Origin: Actinoplanes nipponensis
GTDB taxonomy: Bacteria > Actinomycetota > Actinomycetes > Mycobacteriales > Micromonosporaceae
DNA: 55,604 nt
Reading direction: 5' to 3'
Assembly (NCBI RefSeq): GCF_016862275.1
Contig: NZ_BOMQ01000055.1
Span: 1-55,604, forward strand
Shown here: piece after piece, positions 8,269 through 17,034 of the stretch
How the letters are laid out: each line of letters begins with the position of its first letter
Position numbering within the stretch: the first letter of the stretch is position 1
Made by a program: the position numbers and the translations under genes
The notes under the pieces: generated by a model
Database searches by the model: none
Seen by the model: only the letters and a program-made list of their open reading frames with translations
Told to the model about the DNA's origin: nothing

Positions 8269-8315
8269 GCAAGGAGCGTCCCACACCGGAATCAGACGCT
8301 TGTCCCAGCCGCTGA

Positions 8316-9117
8316 CCGGTCTGGTTCGCCCGCTTCTTCTTCGCGGCGGCCGAGCCACGACGGGCCGCCGCCCGGATCGACATCACCCGCTTCCTGAGCG
8401 CGGACGCCCCGCGAGGTCCTGTCCGCCGCCGCCCGCCGCCGCCCGCCGCCGCCCGGCCGCCGGCCGCCCGCCGGCCCGCCGCCGCCTGCCCGCCGCCCGC
8501 CCGCCGGGCCGTGGAGCCGGCGCCGGCCGGCATCGGCGTGGCCGACCTCGACACCGAGCATCTGCTCTGGGCCGTGCTCCAGCTCCCGGCCCAGCAGGCC
8601 CAGGTCCGCCGGGTCGGCACCGACCCGGACGCCCTGCTCGCCGAGCCCGGCGGCCCGTCCCGCGTGCCCGGTGCCCTGCTGCCCGACCGGACCGCGCTGA
8701 CCCACGCGACCAAGCTCGCGCTGCTGGAGAGCCTGCAGCTCCCGCGCGCGCTGGGCGCCTCCTACGTGGGCCCCGAGCACGTCCTGATGACGCCGGACCT
8801 CACCCGGACTCGACGGCCGGCTGCTCGCCGGGCCGATCGACCCGCGCACGCCGCAGCCGGCCGAGCCGCAGCCGGCCGAGCCGCAGCCGGCCGAGCCGCA
8901 GCCGGCCGAGCCACAGCCGACCGAGCCACAGCCGGGCCGGGGCGGCCCGGCCGGGAGCGGCGGCGAGCCCGGCAGCCCGTCCACGCTGGAGCAGTGGGGC
9001 GTCGACCTGACCGGGCCGGCCCGGCGCGGCGAGATCGACCCGGTCATCGGCCGGGCCGACGAGATCGGGCAGGCCGTCGAGATCCTGTCGCGGCGCCCCA
9101 AGAACGCCGGACCGTGA
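8316..9117 (+). pseudogene. Decayed ClpB/ClpC-type ATPase gene (N-domain and start of first AAA module)
   Basis: One frame from 8316 reads WFARFFFAAAEPRRAAAR and DITRFLSADA, like the start of actinobacterial ClpC-like proteins. About 95 bp of low-complexity CCGCC sequence follows in the same frame, then GVADLDTEHLLWAVLQLP and ALGASYVGPEHVLM, the Clp N-domain repeats. Between about 8790 and 8809 the frame shifts and sequence is lost. The new frame runs through a PQPAE repeat linker to STLEQWGVDLT and DPVIGRADEIGQAVEIL, the entry to the first AAA module. It stops at 9115-9117, just before the Walker A would come. A short ELQEKLDRRLREQ echo follows. No start codon, ATPase core or second module remains. 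Confidence 0.75.
8851..8940 (+). repeat. 15-bp tandem repeat, six copies, in the Clp pseudogene linker
   Basis: Four perfect copies of CCGCAGCCGGCCGAG run from 8851 to 8910, followed by two diverged copies to 8940. The unit encodes PQPAE in the pseudogene frame. Confidence 0.85.
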
Positions 9118-9250
9118 GCTGCAGGAAAAGCTCGACCGGCGGCTGCGTGAACAGCTGCGCCCGGCCAGACGGTACGGGCGGACGCGGTGGACGGTCAGCC
9201 GGCCTCCGCGGTCGGGTCGGCGGCCACCGCCTGATCCGGGAAACGTGCAG

Positions 9251-9274
9251 CCCCGGCTCCGCAGGGAGCCGGGG
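9251..9274 (-). terminator. Hairpin terminator after the LysR gene
   Basis: A perfect 10-bp G/C stem (CCCCGGCTCC with GGAGCCGGGG) closes on a 4-nt loop. It begins 7 bp past the LysR stop and is followed on the minus strand by a short T-ending tract. The 9118-9250 gap holds only Clp-remnant sequence. Confidence 0.75.
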
Positions 9275-9280
9275 CGTTCC

Positions 9281-10261
9281 TCACGCCGCGGCCAGCTGGG
9301 CCCCGCCGAGCTGCGGGTAGTCCACCAGCCATTCGATGTAGAGGGGGTTGCGGGCCACCACCTCGTGGTACGCCTCGCCGGCCATGCCCATGAGCCGGGG
9401 CGCGACCCGGGCGGCGGGGCTGTCCGGGTGCCAGCCGAGCACCTGGCGCCAGCGCAGCGGCGCGCCCTGCAGCGGGCGGTGGGTGAGCCCGGCGGGTGGC
9501 CGGAACGTGGGCTGGCACAGCGCCAGCGCCAGCCCGGACTCCACCATGTCCACGCAGCCGCGGATGTCGGTCTCCAGCACCCGGCGCGGGGTGAACCCGG
9601 CCCGGGCGCAGGCGGCCGCGAAGCAGTCGGCGAAGCAGCCGTCGCCGGTGCCGGCCACCCACTGCTCGTCGGCCAGCTCGGACAGGTCCACGTCGACGCC
9701 CTTGGCCGCGGAGTGGTCCTCCGGCATGAGCACGCACACCGCGTCGACCGCGATGGTCTGCCACACCATGCCGTAGTCGGCCGAGGGGATGGCGTCGCCG
9801 CAGACGCCGACCTGCGCGTAGTCGAGCTTGCCGGCCAGCACCATGCCGCACAGCTCCTCCACGTAGTACGACGCGTGGGTGCTGATCTGGGCGTCCGGCT
9901 GGGCCTCGGAGAGCCGGTGCACCATGCCGCCGATGACCGGGCCGCCGATCGCCCCGATCCGGTAGCGGGTCATCACGTTCTCGTCCGTGCCCGACCCGGC
10001 CAGTCGGGCCGCCTCGTCCTGCAGGCCCTTCATGGCCGGCAGCAGCACCCGGGCCCGGGAGAGCACCAGCTCACCCAGCGCCGTCGGCCGGGCGCCACGC
10101 CGGTCCCGCTCGAAGAGCGGCCCACCCAGGGTCCGCTCGATGCGTTGCAGCTGGGCGGTCAACGCCGGCTGGGCGAGGCCCAGCAGCGAGGCCGCCTTCG
10201 TCACGCTGCCCGTCTCCGCGATGGCACAGACCACCTTGAGATGCCGCAGCTCCAGGTTCAT
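9281..10261 (-). CDS. LysR-family transcriptional regulator
   Basis: From the ATG at 10261 the protein has 326 residues. Residues 1-60 hold the LysR winged helix: MNLELRHLKVV, then ETGSVTKAASLLGLAQPALT and FERDRRGARPT. The remainder is the periplasmic-binding-type effector domain. A longer frame to 10333 would add a non-homologous N-terminal tail, so the internal ATG is preferred. No divergent enzyme gene is present, which is unusual for LysR, so the regulated gene is not evident. A 180-bp relatively AT-rich region lies upstream. Confidence 0.9.
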   Translation of the reverse strand: MNLELRHLKVVCAIAETGSVTKAASLLGLAQPALTAQLQRIERTLGGPLFERDRRGARPTALGELVLSRARVLLPAMKGLQDEAARLAGSGTDENVMTRYRIGAIGGPVIGGMVHRLSEAQPDAQISTHASYYVEELCGMVLAGKLDYAQVGVCGDAIPSADYGMVWQTIAVDAVCVLMPEDHSAAKGVDVDLSELADEQWVAGTGDGCFADCFAAACARAGFTPRRVLETDIRGCVDMVESGLALALCQPTFRPPAGLTHRPLQGAPLRWRQVLGWHPDSPAARVAPRLMGMAGEAYHEVVARNPLYIEWLVDYPQLGGAQLAAA

Positions 10262-10400
10262 AGCGTGACGGTAGGACGTTCGCGGGATATCGGCTAGACC
10301 TTCGGCCAGCCAAAGATCCTCCACTTGTGACAAATAGGTTAACCAAAAGGGCAGAAGCAGCTAACCCGTGCACCCTTACCCGTGCGTAGAGTGAGGTTGC

Positions 10401-10417
10401 TTTCGCTATGAGTGAAA
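10401..10417. promoter_or_regulatory. Near-perfect dyad upstream of the LysR gene
   Basis: TTTCGCT and AGTGAAA flank ATG with 6 of 7 pairs matching, in the AT-richer gap between the LysR start and the hemerythrin stop. It lies about 140 bp before the LysR start, far for a core operator, so the assignment is weak. Confidence 0.35.
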
Positions 10418-10441
10418 TTTGCCGTCCACTTTGTGCTTTCT

Positions 10442-11047
10442 TCAGAGATCCCGGGGGTACGTCGTCCGCCGGCTGATCATGTCGCGCATCTTGTCCACCA
10501 CGGCCACCGCGGGGTCCACCACCTTGTTCCACGGCGGCGTGGCCGGGGTGGACGGATGCGGCCGGGTCGGCGCCGCCTCCTCGGCCAGCTCCACCCGGTT
10601 GCCCAGCCGGACCAGATCCTCCACCGGGGCCATCCGCAGCAGCAGCGGCAGCAGCTCGGACGATGCCGCGTCCGCGTGCCGGGTCAGCCGCCGGCACACG
10701 TCGCCGGCACGCTCCGCCCGGTTCCCGTCGTCCGCGGCCTCCAGCAGCCGCAGCGCCTCCAGCAACGCCCGGTCCTCGGCGATCTCCCGGTCCACCAGCG
10801 CGTAGCCGTCCGGCACCGTCGAGCGCACCGCGGGATAGAGGTACTGCTCCTCGGCGGACAGGTGGCGCGACAGCTCCGCGCTGATCACCTGGGCGATGCT
10901 GCGGCGGCGCGCGGCGTCGGTCGCCTCGCCGGTGAGCTCCGCGCAGAGGTCGAGCAGCTCGCGGTGCTGCCGGCTGACGAGGTCGACGACGTTGGGGCCG
11001 GTCGTCTCACCGCCCACGGGCGGCAGGGGCGGCAACGGTACGGACAC
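10442..11047 (-). CDS. Hemerythrin (HHE) domain protein
   Basis: A GTG at 11047, preceded by GAGAGGAAG, gives 201 residues. The di-iron ligands are laid out as in HHE proteins: SRQHRELLDLC, RHLSAEEQYLYPAV and RHADAASSELLPLL. A Pro-rich segment (TRPHPSTPATPP) follows and the C-terminus is basic. Such proteins bind O2, NO or iron, or sense redox stress; which applies here is unknown. A much longer open frame upstream is antisense to the M20 peptidase and is not coding. The gene is divergent from the peptidase, with about 96 bp between starts. Confidence 0.85.
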   Translation of the reverse strand: MSVPLPPLPPVGGETTGPNVVDLVSRQHRELLDLCAELTGEATDAARRRSIAQVISAELSRHLSAEEQYLYPAVRSTVPDGYALVDREIAEDRALLEALRLLEAADDGNRAERAGDVCRRLTRHADAASSELLPLLLRMAPVEDLVRLGNRVELAEEAAPTRPHPSTPATPPWNKVVDPAVAVVDKMRDMISRRTTYPRDL

Positions 11048-11143
11048 TCTGCTTCCTCTCCACGGTGCGCAAGGTCGCGCCGGTCTTACCCGTACCTGAT
11101 CTCCCGCCAAACGCCGCCCGGGCTGAGCTGGTAAGAAGAGCGC

Positions 11144-12454
11144 ATGGAACCTCTCTCCGCCGCCGACGAGGTCGTCGACATCTGCCGCGACCTGCTCCGG
11201 ATCGACACCAGCAACACCGGCGATCCGCGCACCACCGTCGGCGAGCGCGTCGCCGCGGAGTACGTCGCGGCGCAGCTCAGCGAGGCCGGCATCGCCGTCG
11301 AGCTGCACGAGTCCGCGCCCCGGCGGGCCAACCTGGTGGCCCGCATCCCCGGCGCCGACCGCAGCCGCGGCGCGCTTCTCGTGCACGGCCACCTCGACGT
11401 CGTCCCGGCCGACGCCAGCGAGTGGTCGGTGCCGCCGTTCTCCGGCGAGGAGAAGGACGGCTACCTCTGGGGCCGCGGCGCGATCGACATGAAGGACTTC
11501 GACGCGATGACCCTCGCCGTGGTCCGCGGCTGGCAGCGCACCGGCTACGTGCCCCCGCGCGACATCGTGCTGGCCTACACCGCCGACGAGGAGGCGGGCA
11601 TGGAGTACGGCTCGCAGTTCCTGGTCCGCGAGCACGCCGACCTGTTCGAGGGCTGCACCGAGGCCATCGGCGAGGTCGGCGGCTTCTCCTACACGGTCAA
11701 CGACGACCTGCGGCTCTACCTGGTCGAGACCGCCGAGAAGGGCATCGACTGGCTGCGGCTGCACGCCAAGGGCCGGCCCGGGCACGGCTCCTTCGTGCAC
11801 GACGACAACGCGGTCACCGCGCTCGCCGAGGCCGTCGCCGCGGTCGGCCGGCACCGGTTCCCGATGGTCGTCACACCCACCGTGCGGGCCTTCCTCGAGC
11901 AGGTCTCCGAGGCGCTCGGCATAGAGCTCGACCCCGACGAGCCGGAACTGGCCATCGCCAAGCTCGGCCCGATCGCCAACCTGATCGGCGCGACCGTGCG
12001 CAACACCGCCAACCCGACCCGGCTGGAGGCCGGATACAAGGACAACGTCATCCCCGGCAAGGCGTCCGCCACCATCGACTGCCGCACCCTGCCCGGCCAG
12101 GCCGAGATCTTCCTTGACCAGCTGCGCCAGGTGATCGGCCCGGACATCGAGATCGAGCACGTCTCGCGGCAGGAGGCGCTGGAGACCGGCTTCGACGGCG
12201 CGCTGGTCGAGGCCATGGGCGCCGCGCTGCGGGCCGAGGACCCGGGCGCCCGCACGGTGCCGTACATGCTCTCCGGCGGCACCGACGCCAAGGCGTTCAG
12301 CACGCTGGGCATCCGCTGCTTCGGCTTCGCGCCGCTGAAACTGCCCGCCGACCTCAACTTCTCCGCGCTGTTCCACGGCGTGGACGAGCGGGTCCCGGTG
12401 GAGGGACTACAGTTCGGCGTGCGTGTGCTCGACCGACTGCTGCAGGCGAGCTGA
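11144..12454 (+). CDS. M20-family metallopeptidase/deacylase
   Basis: The 436-residue protein carries the M20 metal site: HGHLDVVP near residue 81, GAIDMKD and the catalytic TADEEAG, then EVGGFS and the C-terminal FHGVDERV histidine. The central lid/dimerisation domain is present (KGRPGHGSF). Family members cleave dipeptides or N-acyl amino acids (DapE, ArgE, carboxypeptidase). Length and the MEYG variant fit the actinobacterial M20/M25/M40 group of unassigned substrate. It is followed 19 bp later by an acidic protein gene in the same direction. Confidence 0.9.
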   Translation: MEPLSAADEVVDICRDLLRIDTSNTGDPRTTVGERVAAEYVAAQLSEAGIAVELHESAPRRANLVARIPGADRSRGALLVHGHLDVVPADASEWSVPPFSGEEKDGYLWGRGAIDMKDFDAMTLAVVRGWQRTGYVPPRDIVLAYTADEEAGMEYGSQFLVREHADLFEGCTEAIGEVGGFSYTVNDDLRLYLVETAEKGIDWLRLHAKGRPGHGSFVHDDNAVTALAEAVAAVGRHRFPMVVTPTVRAFLEQVSEALGIELDPDEPELAIAKLGPIANLIGATVRNTANPTRLEAGYKDNVIPGKASATIDCRTLPGQAEIFLDQLRQVIGPDIEIEHVSRQEALETGFDGALVEAMGAALRAEDPGARTVPYMLSGGTDAKAFSTLGIRCFGFAPLKLPADLNFSALFHGVDERVPVEGLQFGVRVLDRLLQAS

Positions 12455-12473
12455 TGAGAGGACTTTTCACACC

Positions 12474-13142
12474 ATGACCGACCAGCACGCGGACCTCGAC
12501 GCCGCCCTCGAGCGCGTCATCGAGGCCGCGAAAGCCCACCTGGCGGCGGTCAAGGCCGCCCAGGGGCGGGTGGACGACGACGACGTGTGGCAGGCGTACG
12601 TCCACCTCAACAACACCTCCTTCGCGTACGACGAGCAGCTGCTCGAGGCGTACGGCGAGGTCACGCCGTGGGACGTCGAATCGATCGACCCCGACGAGGC
12701 CGACCAGCGCTTCGGCGGCGGCCTCGGCGGCCTGGACGGCGCCGGCGCCGACCCGCACCCGCGGGTGATCTCGGTGCGCCAGCGCCGCGACTACCGGGTG
12801 CCCAGCGTCGCCGCGCTGCTGCGGGTGGCCGACGCCGCCCGCCGCAACCTGGTGCCGGCCGACGAGGAGGCCGGCGAGGTCGAGTCCGTCGGCGAGGCCG
12901 TGCTGGAGCTGCTCCAGGCCGGCGACGGCTCGCTCGCCTCGCTGGACGTGCCCGAGCTGGAGCCGCTCGACGGCCTGCTCACCGTCAGCGAGGTCACCGA
13001 GCCGCTCGACCTCGAGGCGTTCGAGGACGAGGACGGCGCCGGACCGTTCGCCCCGGCCCCGGACGACCAGCTGGTCGGCCGCCTGGACGAGCACCCCTTC
13101 ACCGAGGACGAGGAAGACGAGCACGCCGGTCACAACCACTGA
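12474..13142 (+). CDS. Conserved acidic protein with His-rich C-terminus
   Basis: The ATG at 12474 follows GAGAGGAC and gives 222 residues, about a quarter Asp/Glu. Residues 1-60 are helical (MTDQHADLDAALERVIEAA), with VWQAYVHLNNTSFAYDEQL in the middle; the C-terminus ends in DEHAGHNH. No enzyme motif is visible. It looks like an uncharacterised actinobacterial protein that travels with the upstream M20 gene; an operon is likely from the 19-bp gap. The His/Asp tail could bind metal, which is only a guess. Confidence 0.8.
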   Translation: MTDQHADLDAALERVIEAAKAHLAAVKAAQGRVDDDDVWQAYVHLNNTSFAYDEQLLEAYGEVTPWDVESIDPDEADQRFGGGLGGLDGAGADPHPRVISVRQRRDYRVPSVAALLRVADAARRNLVPADEEAGEVESVGEAVLELLQAGDGSLASLDVPELEPLDGLLTVSEVTEPLDLEAFEDEDGAGPFAPAPDDQLVGRLDEHPFTEDEEDEHAGHNH

Positions 13143-13157
13143 GTTGGACAGGGCGAC

Positions 13158-13186
13158 AGCCGCCCGCCTCGATGAGGCGGGCGGCT
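13158..13186. terminator. Bidirectional terminator between convergent genes
   Basis: A perfect 13-bp stem (AGCCGCCCGCCTC with its complement) closes on the 3-nt loop GAT, between the acidic protein stop and the DUF5703 stop on the other strand. Confidence 0.9.
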
Positions 13187-13201
13187 GCTCCATGTCCGTG
13201 G

Positions 13202-13393
13202 CTATGTGATGAGGCCGGGCTGCAGGTTGCTCTGGACCTTGCGGCGGAGCATCACCTGCCTGGTCCCGTCCCGGAAGAGCTGGACGCGGGCCAGCTCCCA
13301 TCCCGAGAACTCGGCCTGGATCGCCAGTTGCGCCGCGGCGGTCAAGCGATCGACATTCGATGGCAACCGGAGCGGCGCGTACTCGTAGTCCAT
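13202..13393 (-). CDS. DUF5703 family small protein
   Basis: The 63-residue protein begins MDYEYAPLRLP and contains TAAAQLAIQAEFSGWEL and LFRDGTRQVMLRRKV, which is the actinobacterial DUF5703 pattern across its full length. It starts 5 bp after the aldo/keto reductase stop, so the two share a transcript. Function unknown. Confidence 0.85.
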   Translation of the reverse strand: MDYEYAPLRLPSNVDRLTAAAQLAIQAEFSGWELARVQLFRDGTRQVMLRRKVQSNLQPGLIT

Positions 13394-13398
13394 GCGTC

Positions 13399-14415
13399 CT
13401 AATATGCCCCTGCGCCAGGCATGTCACCAGCCCCCGGGCCGGTCAGGCCCTCCCGTTCCGGGTAGCCGACCGGCACGGCCGACACGTCGTCCAGCGCGTC
13501 GGCGATCTCGCCCGGCAGGACCAGTTCCTCGCTCTGCAGGGCGCCCTGCAGCTGCCCGGCCGTGCGCGCGCCCAGGATCGGGGCGACCACCCCGGGCCGG
13601 TCGCGGATCCAGGCCAGCGCCACCTCCAGCGGCGACACCCCCAGCCCCCCGGCCGCGATGACCACCGCCTCGACGATGCTCGAGCTGCGCGGCTCCAGGT
13701 ACGTCCGCACGAACGGCGCCAGGTGCTCGGTGGCCGCCCGCGAGTCCAGCGGCCGGCCGTTGCGGTACTTGCCGGTCAGCACCCCGCGGCCCAGCGGCGA
13801 CCACGGCAGCACGCCGATGCCCAGCGCCGCGGCGGCCGGCAGCACCTCGCGCTCGATGCCGCGTTCCAGCAGCGAGTACTCCACCTGGGTGGCGACGATG
13901 GGGGCCCGGGTGGGAAACGCCTGCTGCCAGGCGGCGGCCCGCGCGGTCTGCCAGCCGGCGAAGTTGGACACCCCGACGTAGCGGACCCGGCCGCTGTTCA
14001 CCGCGTGGTCCAGCGCCGACAGCGTCTCCTCCAGCGGGGTCTGCGGGTCGTAGCCGTGCACCTGCCACAGGTCCACGTAGTCGGTGCCGAGCCGGCGCAG
14101 CGACGCGTCCAGGGTGCGCAGCAGGTGGCCGCGGGAGCTGTCGCGGCGGCGGTGGCCGTACCCGCCGAGGCCGGCCTTGGTGGCGATCAGCACCTCGTCG
14201 CGGGGCACCAGGTGGTCGATCAGCGAGCCGATCACCGTCTCGGCGTCGCCGTCGCCGTACACGTCGGCGGTGTCCAGCAGCGTGCCGCCGGCCTCCAGAT
14301 AGAGCTTGAGCTGGGCGGCCGCGTCGTCGGGGTCGGTGTCCCGGCCCCACGTCATGGTGCCGAGGGCGAGCCGCGAGACCGCCAGCCCGCTTCGGCCGAG
14401 CGGTCGCTGTTGCAT
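13399..14415 (-). CDS. Aldo/keto reductase
   Basis: The 338-residue protein is a full-length aldo/keto reductase. LLDTADVYGDGDAE supplies the catalytic Asp and Tyr, VLIATKAGLG the Lys and WQVHGYD the His of the tetrad. GVSNFAGWQ, WSPLGRGVLTGKY and the C-terminal APILGARTAGQL are the NADPH-binding blocks. Substrate unknown. It is divergent from the F420-type oxidoreductase across a 165-bp promoter region and is followed closely by DUF5703. Confidence 0.93.
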   Translation of the reverse strand: MQQRPLGRSGLAVSRLALGTMTWGRDTDPDDAAAQLKLYLEAGGTLLDTADVYGDGDAETVIGSLIDHLVPRDEVLIATKAGLGGYGHRRRDSSRGHLLRTLDASLRRLGTDYVDLWQVHGYDPQTPLEETLSALDHAVNSGRVRYVGVSNFAGWQTARAAAWQQAFPTRAPIVATQVEYSLLERGIEREVLPAAAALGIGVLPWSPLGRGVLTGKYRNGRPLDSRAATEHLAPFVRTYLEPRSSSIVEAVVIAAGGLGVSPLEVALAWIRDRPGVVAPILGARTAGQLQGALQSEELVLPGEIADALDDVSAVPVGYPEREGLTGPGAGDMPGAGAY

Positions 14416-14580
14416 GGGTGAACCTTATTCAGACACGCCCGGCCGCGAAACGCTCCCGGCAGCTCAATAGGGCGGCGATCGGTCGGGTACGCGACCCAAG
14501 TCCGTAAAGATCACTGAGCGTGTTCGCCTAGGCTTCGTAGCGCGGAGCATCGGTGCTCCCGCGCAGAACCGGGAGGACCC

Positions 14581-15633
14581 GTGCGGCTCGGACTCAGCCT
14601 CGGATACCAGACATCGTGGACCACACCCGCGGACCATCTCGCCATGGCCCAGGAGGCCGATCGGCTCGGCTACTCGGTGGTGTGGGCGGCGGAGGCGTAC
14701 GGCTCGGACTCGCCGACCATGCTGGCCTGGATCGCCGGCCAGACCACCGCGATCGACGTCGGCGCCGCCGTCATGCAGATCCCGGCGCGCAGCCCGGCGA
14801 TGACCGCGATGACCGCCGCGACCATCGACACGCTGTCCGGCGGCCGGTTCCGGCTGGGCCTGGGCGTGTCCGGGCCGCAGGTCTCCGAGGGCTGGCACGG
14901 CGTGCGCTTCGGCAAGCCGCTGGGCCGCACCCGCGAGTACGTCGACATCGTCAAGCTGGCCATCGCCCGCAAGCCGGTGGCCTACGACGGCGAGCACTAC
15001 ACGCTGCCGCTGCCGGACGGCCCGGGCAAGGCGCTGCGGCTGGGCTTCCACCCGCCGCGCGAGCACATCCCGATCTACCTGGCCGCGGTCGGCCCGAAGA
15101 ACCTGGAGCTGGCCGGCGAGATCGCGGACGGCTGGCTGGCCATCTTCTACGCGCCCGACGCGGCGGGGGAGTACCTCCAGCACATCGAGCGCGGCCGGGC
15201 CCGCGGCGGCGCCGGGCTGACCGGCTTCGACGTCGCGCCCACCGTGCCGGTGGTGATCGGCGACGACATCGCGGCCGGCGCCGACCAGGTCCGGCCGTAC
15301 GCGGCGCTGTACGTCGGCGGCATGGGCAGCCGCGAGCAGAACTTCTACAACCAGCTCGCCGTCCGGATGGGCTACGCCGACGCCGCCAAGCAGGTCCAGG
15401 ACCTCTACCTGGACCGCAAGCCGCGCGAGGCGGCGGCCGCGATCCCGCAGGACTTCATCACCCGGACGTCCATGGTGGGCCCGAAGGAGCGGATCACCGA
15501 ACGGATCCGCGAGTACGCGGCGGCCGGCGTCGGCACGCTCTCGATCAGCCCGTACGTGGGCGATCTGGAGAGCGGCATCGCCACGCTGCGCACCGTCGCG
15601 GAGGCGTTCGAGGCGTCGGGCGTGGCCGAGTAG
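14581..15633 (+). CDS. LLM-class (F420-dependent type) oxidoreductase
   Basis: A GTG start after GGGAGGACCC gives 350 residues. MRLGLSLGY, ADRLGYSVVWAAEAYGSD, SGGRFRLGLGVSGPQVSEGW and IYLAAVGPKNLELAGEIADGW are the luciferase-like TIM-barrel blocks of the F420-dependent family. The substrate is unknown. It begins a five-gene rightward run ending with mshC; the phosphatase gene starts 2 bp after its stop. This gene order is one I know from actinobacteria. Confidence 0.93.
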   Translation: MRLGLSLGYQTSWTTPADHLAMAQEADRLGYSVVWAAEAYGSDSPTMLAWIAGQTTAIDVGAAVMQIPARSPAMTAMTAATIDTLSGGRFRLGLGVSGPQVSEGWHGVRFGKPLGRTREYVDIVKLAIARKPVAYDGEHYTLPLPDGPGKALRLGFHPPREHIPIYLAAVGPKNLELAGEIADGWLAIFYAPDAAGEYLQHIERGRARGGAGLTGFDVAPTVPVVIGDDIAAGADQVRPYAALYVGGMGSREQNFYNQLAVRMGYADAAKQVQDLYLDRKPREAAAAIPQDFITRTSMVGPKERITERIREYAAAGVGTLSISPYVGDLESGIATLRTVAEAFEASGVAE

Positions 15634-15635
15634 CC

Positions 15636-16325
15636 GTGGCCACCGTCCTGCTGCTCCGCCACGGGCGGACCACCGCCAACGCCACCGGCGAGCTCGCCGG
15701 CCGGCTCCCGGTCGAGCTCGACGAGGCCGGCCGGGGCCAGGCCCAGCGGGTCGGCGAGCGGCTGCGCAAGCTGCCGTTCGCCGCCGTGGTGACCAGCCCG
15801 CTCGTCCGCTGCCGGCAGACCCTGGAGCTGGCCCTGCCCGACATCGTGCCGGAGGTCGACGAGGGCCTGATCGAGTGCGGTTACGGCGACTGGGAGGGCC
15901 GCCCGCTCAAGGAGCTGACCGGCGAGCCGCTGTGGCCGGTCGTGCAGCAGCATCCCAGCGCGGCCGTGTTCCCGAACGGCGAGGCGATGGCGGCCATGTC
16001 GGCGCGCGCGGTGGCCACGATCCGCCGCTGGGACGCGCACGTCACCGCCACGCACGGCCCGGAGGCGCTGTGGCTGGCGTGCAGCCACGGCGATGTGATC
16101 AAGGCCATCGTGGCCGACGCGATGGGGCTGCACCTCGACGAGTTCCAGCGCCTGGTGGCCGATCCGGCCTCGGTGAGCGTCATCCGCTACACCCCGACCC
16201 GGCCGTTCCTGGTGCGGCTCAACGACACCGCCGACCTGTCGGCGCTGATTCCCCCGAAGCCCGCCGAGGGCGCGCTGCCCGAGTCCGACGCGGCCGTGGG
16301 CGGGGGCGCGGGCGGCGGCGCGTGA
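15636..16325 (+). CDS. MSMEG_4193-type histidine phosphatase (phosphoglycerate mutase fold)
   Basis: The GTG at 15636, 2 bp after the preceding stop, gives 229 residues. LLLRHGRTTAN holds the phospho-accepting His, VVTSPLVRCRQTLEL the second arginine block, and LWLACSHGDVIKAIV the second catalytic His. The C-terminus is Gly-rich (AVGGGAGGGA). The family is assigned as a putative phosphomutase/phosphatase and lies beside DUF3090 and SCO1664 genes in many actinobacteria. Confidence 0.9.
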   Translation: MATVLLLRHGRTTANATGELAGRLPVELDEAGRGQAQRVGERLRKLPFAAVVTSPLVRCRQTLELALPDIVPEVDEGLIECGYGDWEGRPLKELTGEPLWPVVQQHPSAAVFPNGEAMAAMSARAVATIRRWDAHVTATHGPEALWLACSHGDVIKAIVADAMGLHLDEFQRLVADPASVSVIRYTPTRPFLVRLNDTADLSALIPPKPAEGALPESDAAVGGGAGGGA

Positions 16326-16434
16326 GTACGGCCGGTAACCGGCGTGTTACCACAGCGTGCGCGTGCTTTGCGCCCTCGGCGAACCGCGCCCGTGGGCTGA
16401 GCGATCGCGCACGCGGGCGGATAGGGTCGAACCC

Positions 16435-17034
16435 ATGACCCACCAGGTGCATGCCTTCGAGCCGCCGGAGCGGTTCGTCGCCGGGACGGTGGGCGAGCCG
16501 GGGGACCGGACATTCTTCCTCCAGGCCCGCGGTGGCGGCCGGGTGGTCAGCGTGGCGCTGGAGAAGGTCCAGGTGTCGCTGCTCGCCGAGAAGCTCGAGG
16601 AGCTGCTCACCGAGGCCAGCCGCCGGTTCGGCGTCGACCTGCCCGAGGCCCCCGTGCTCGCGATCAACGACAACGAACCGCTGGACACCCCCGTCGACGA
16701 GGAGTTCCGGGTCGGCACGCTGGGGCTGGCGTTCGACGTCGACACCACCACGGTCGTCATCGAGGCCATCGAGGCCGGCGAGGGCGACGCGGAGGTCGAG
16801 CTCGACGAGGACGACGAGGACGACGACGACCCGGTCGCCGACGACGACGAGGACGACGAGCCCGACGACGACCTCGACCGGCTGCGCGTACGGCTGACCC
16901 CCGAGGCGACCCGCGCGTTCATCGACCGGGCCCGGCGCGTGGTCGCGGCCGGCCGGCCGCCGTGCCCGCTGTGCGGCCAGCCGCTCGACCCGGCCGGCCA
17001 CCTCTGCCCCCGGCACAACGGCTACCACCGGTGA
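16435..17034 (+). CDS. DUF3090 family protein
   Basis: The 199-residue protein begins MTHQVHAFEPPERFVAGTVG and has FFLQARGG and FRVGTLGLAFD, as in DUF3090. A long Asp/Glu run lies at about 122-147. The C-terminus CPLCGQPLDPAGHLCPRHNG is a zinc-ribbon-like Cys/His cluster. It overlaps the SCO1664 start by 4 bp. The function is unknown; the conserved gene order links it to SCO1664 and the phosphatase. Confidence 0.92.
   Translation: MTHQVHAFEPPERFVAGTVGEPGDRTFFLQARGGGRVVSVALEKVQVSLLAEKLEELLTEASRRFGVDLPEAPVLAINDNEPLDTPVDEEFRVGTLGLAFDVDTTTVVIEAIEAGEGDAEVELDEDDEDDDDPVADDDEDDEPDDDLDRLRVRLTPEATRAFIDRARRVVAAGRPPCPLCGQPLDPAGHLCPRHNGYHR

Noticed and set aside
7748..9010. 420-residue plus-strand frame
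   Set aside because: It is antisense to the NYN gene and a different frame from the Clp remnant; the Ser/Arg repeats come from the 15-bp array.
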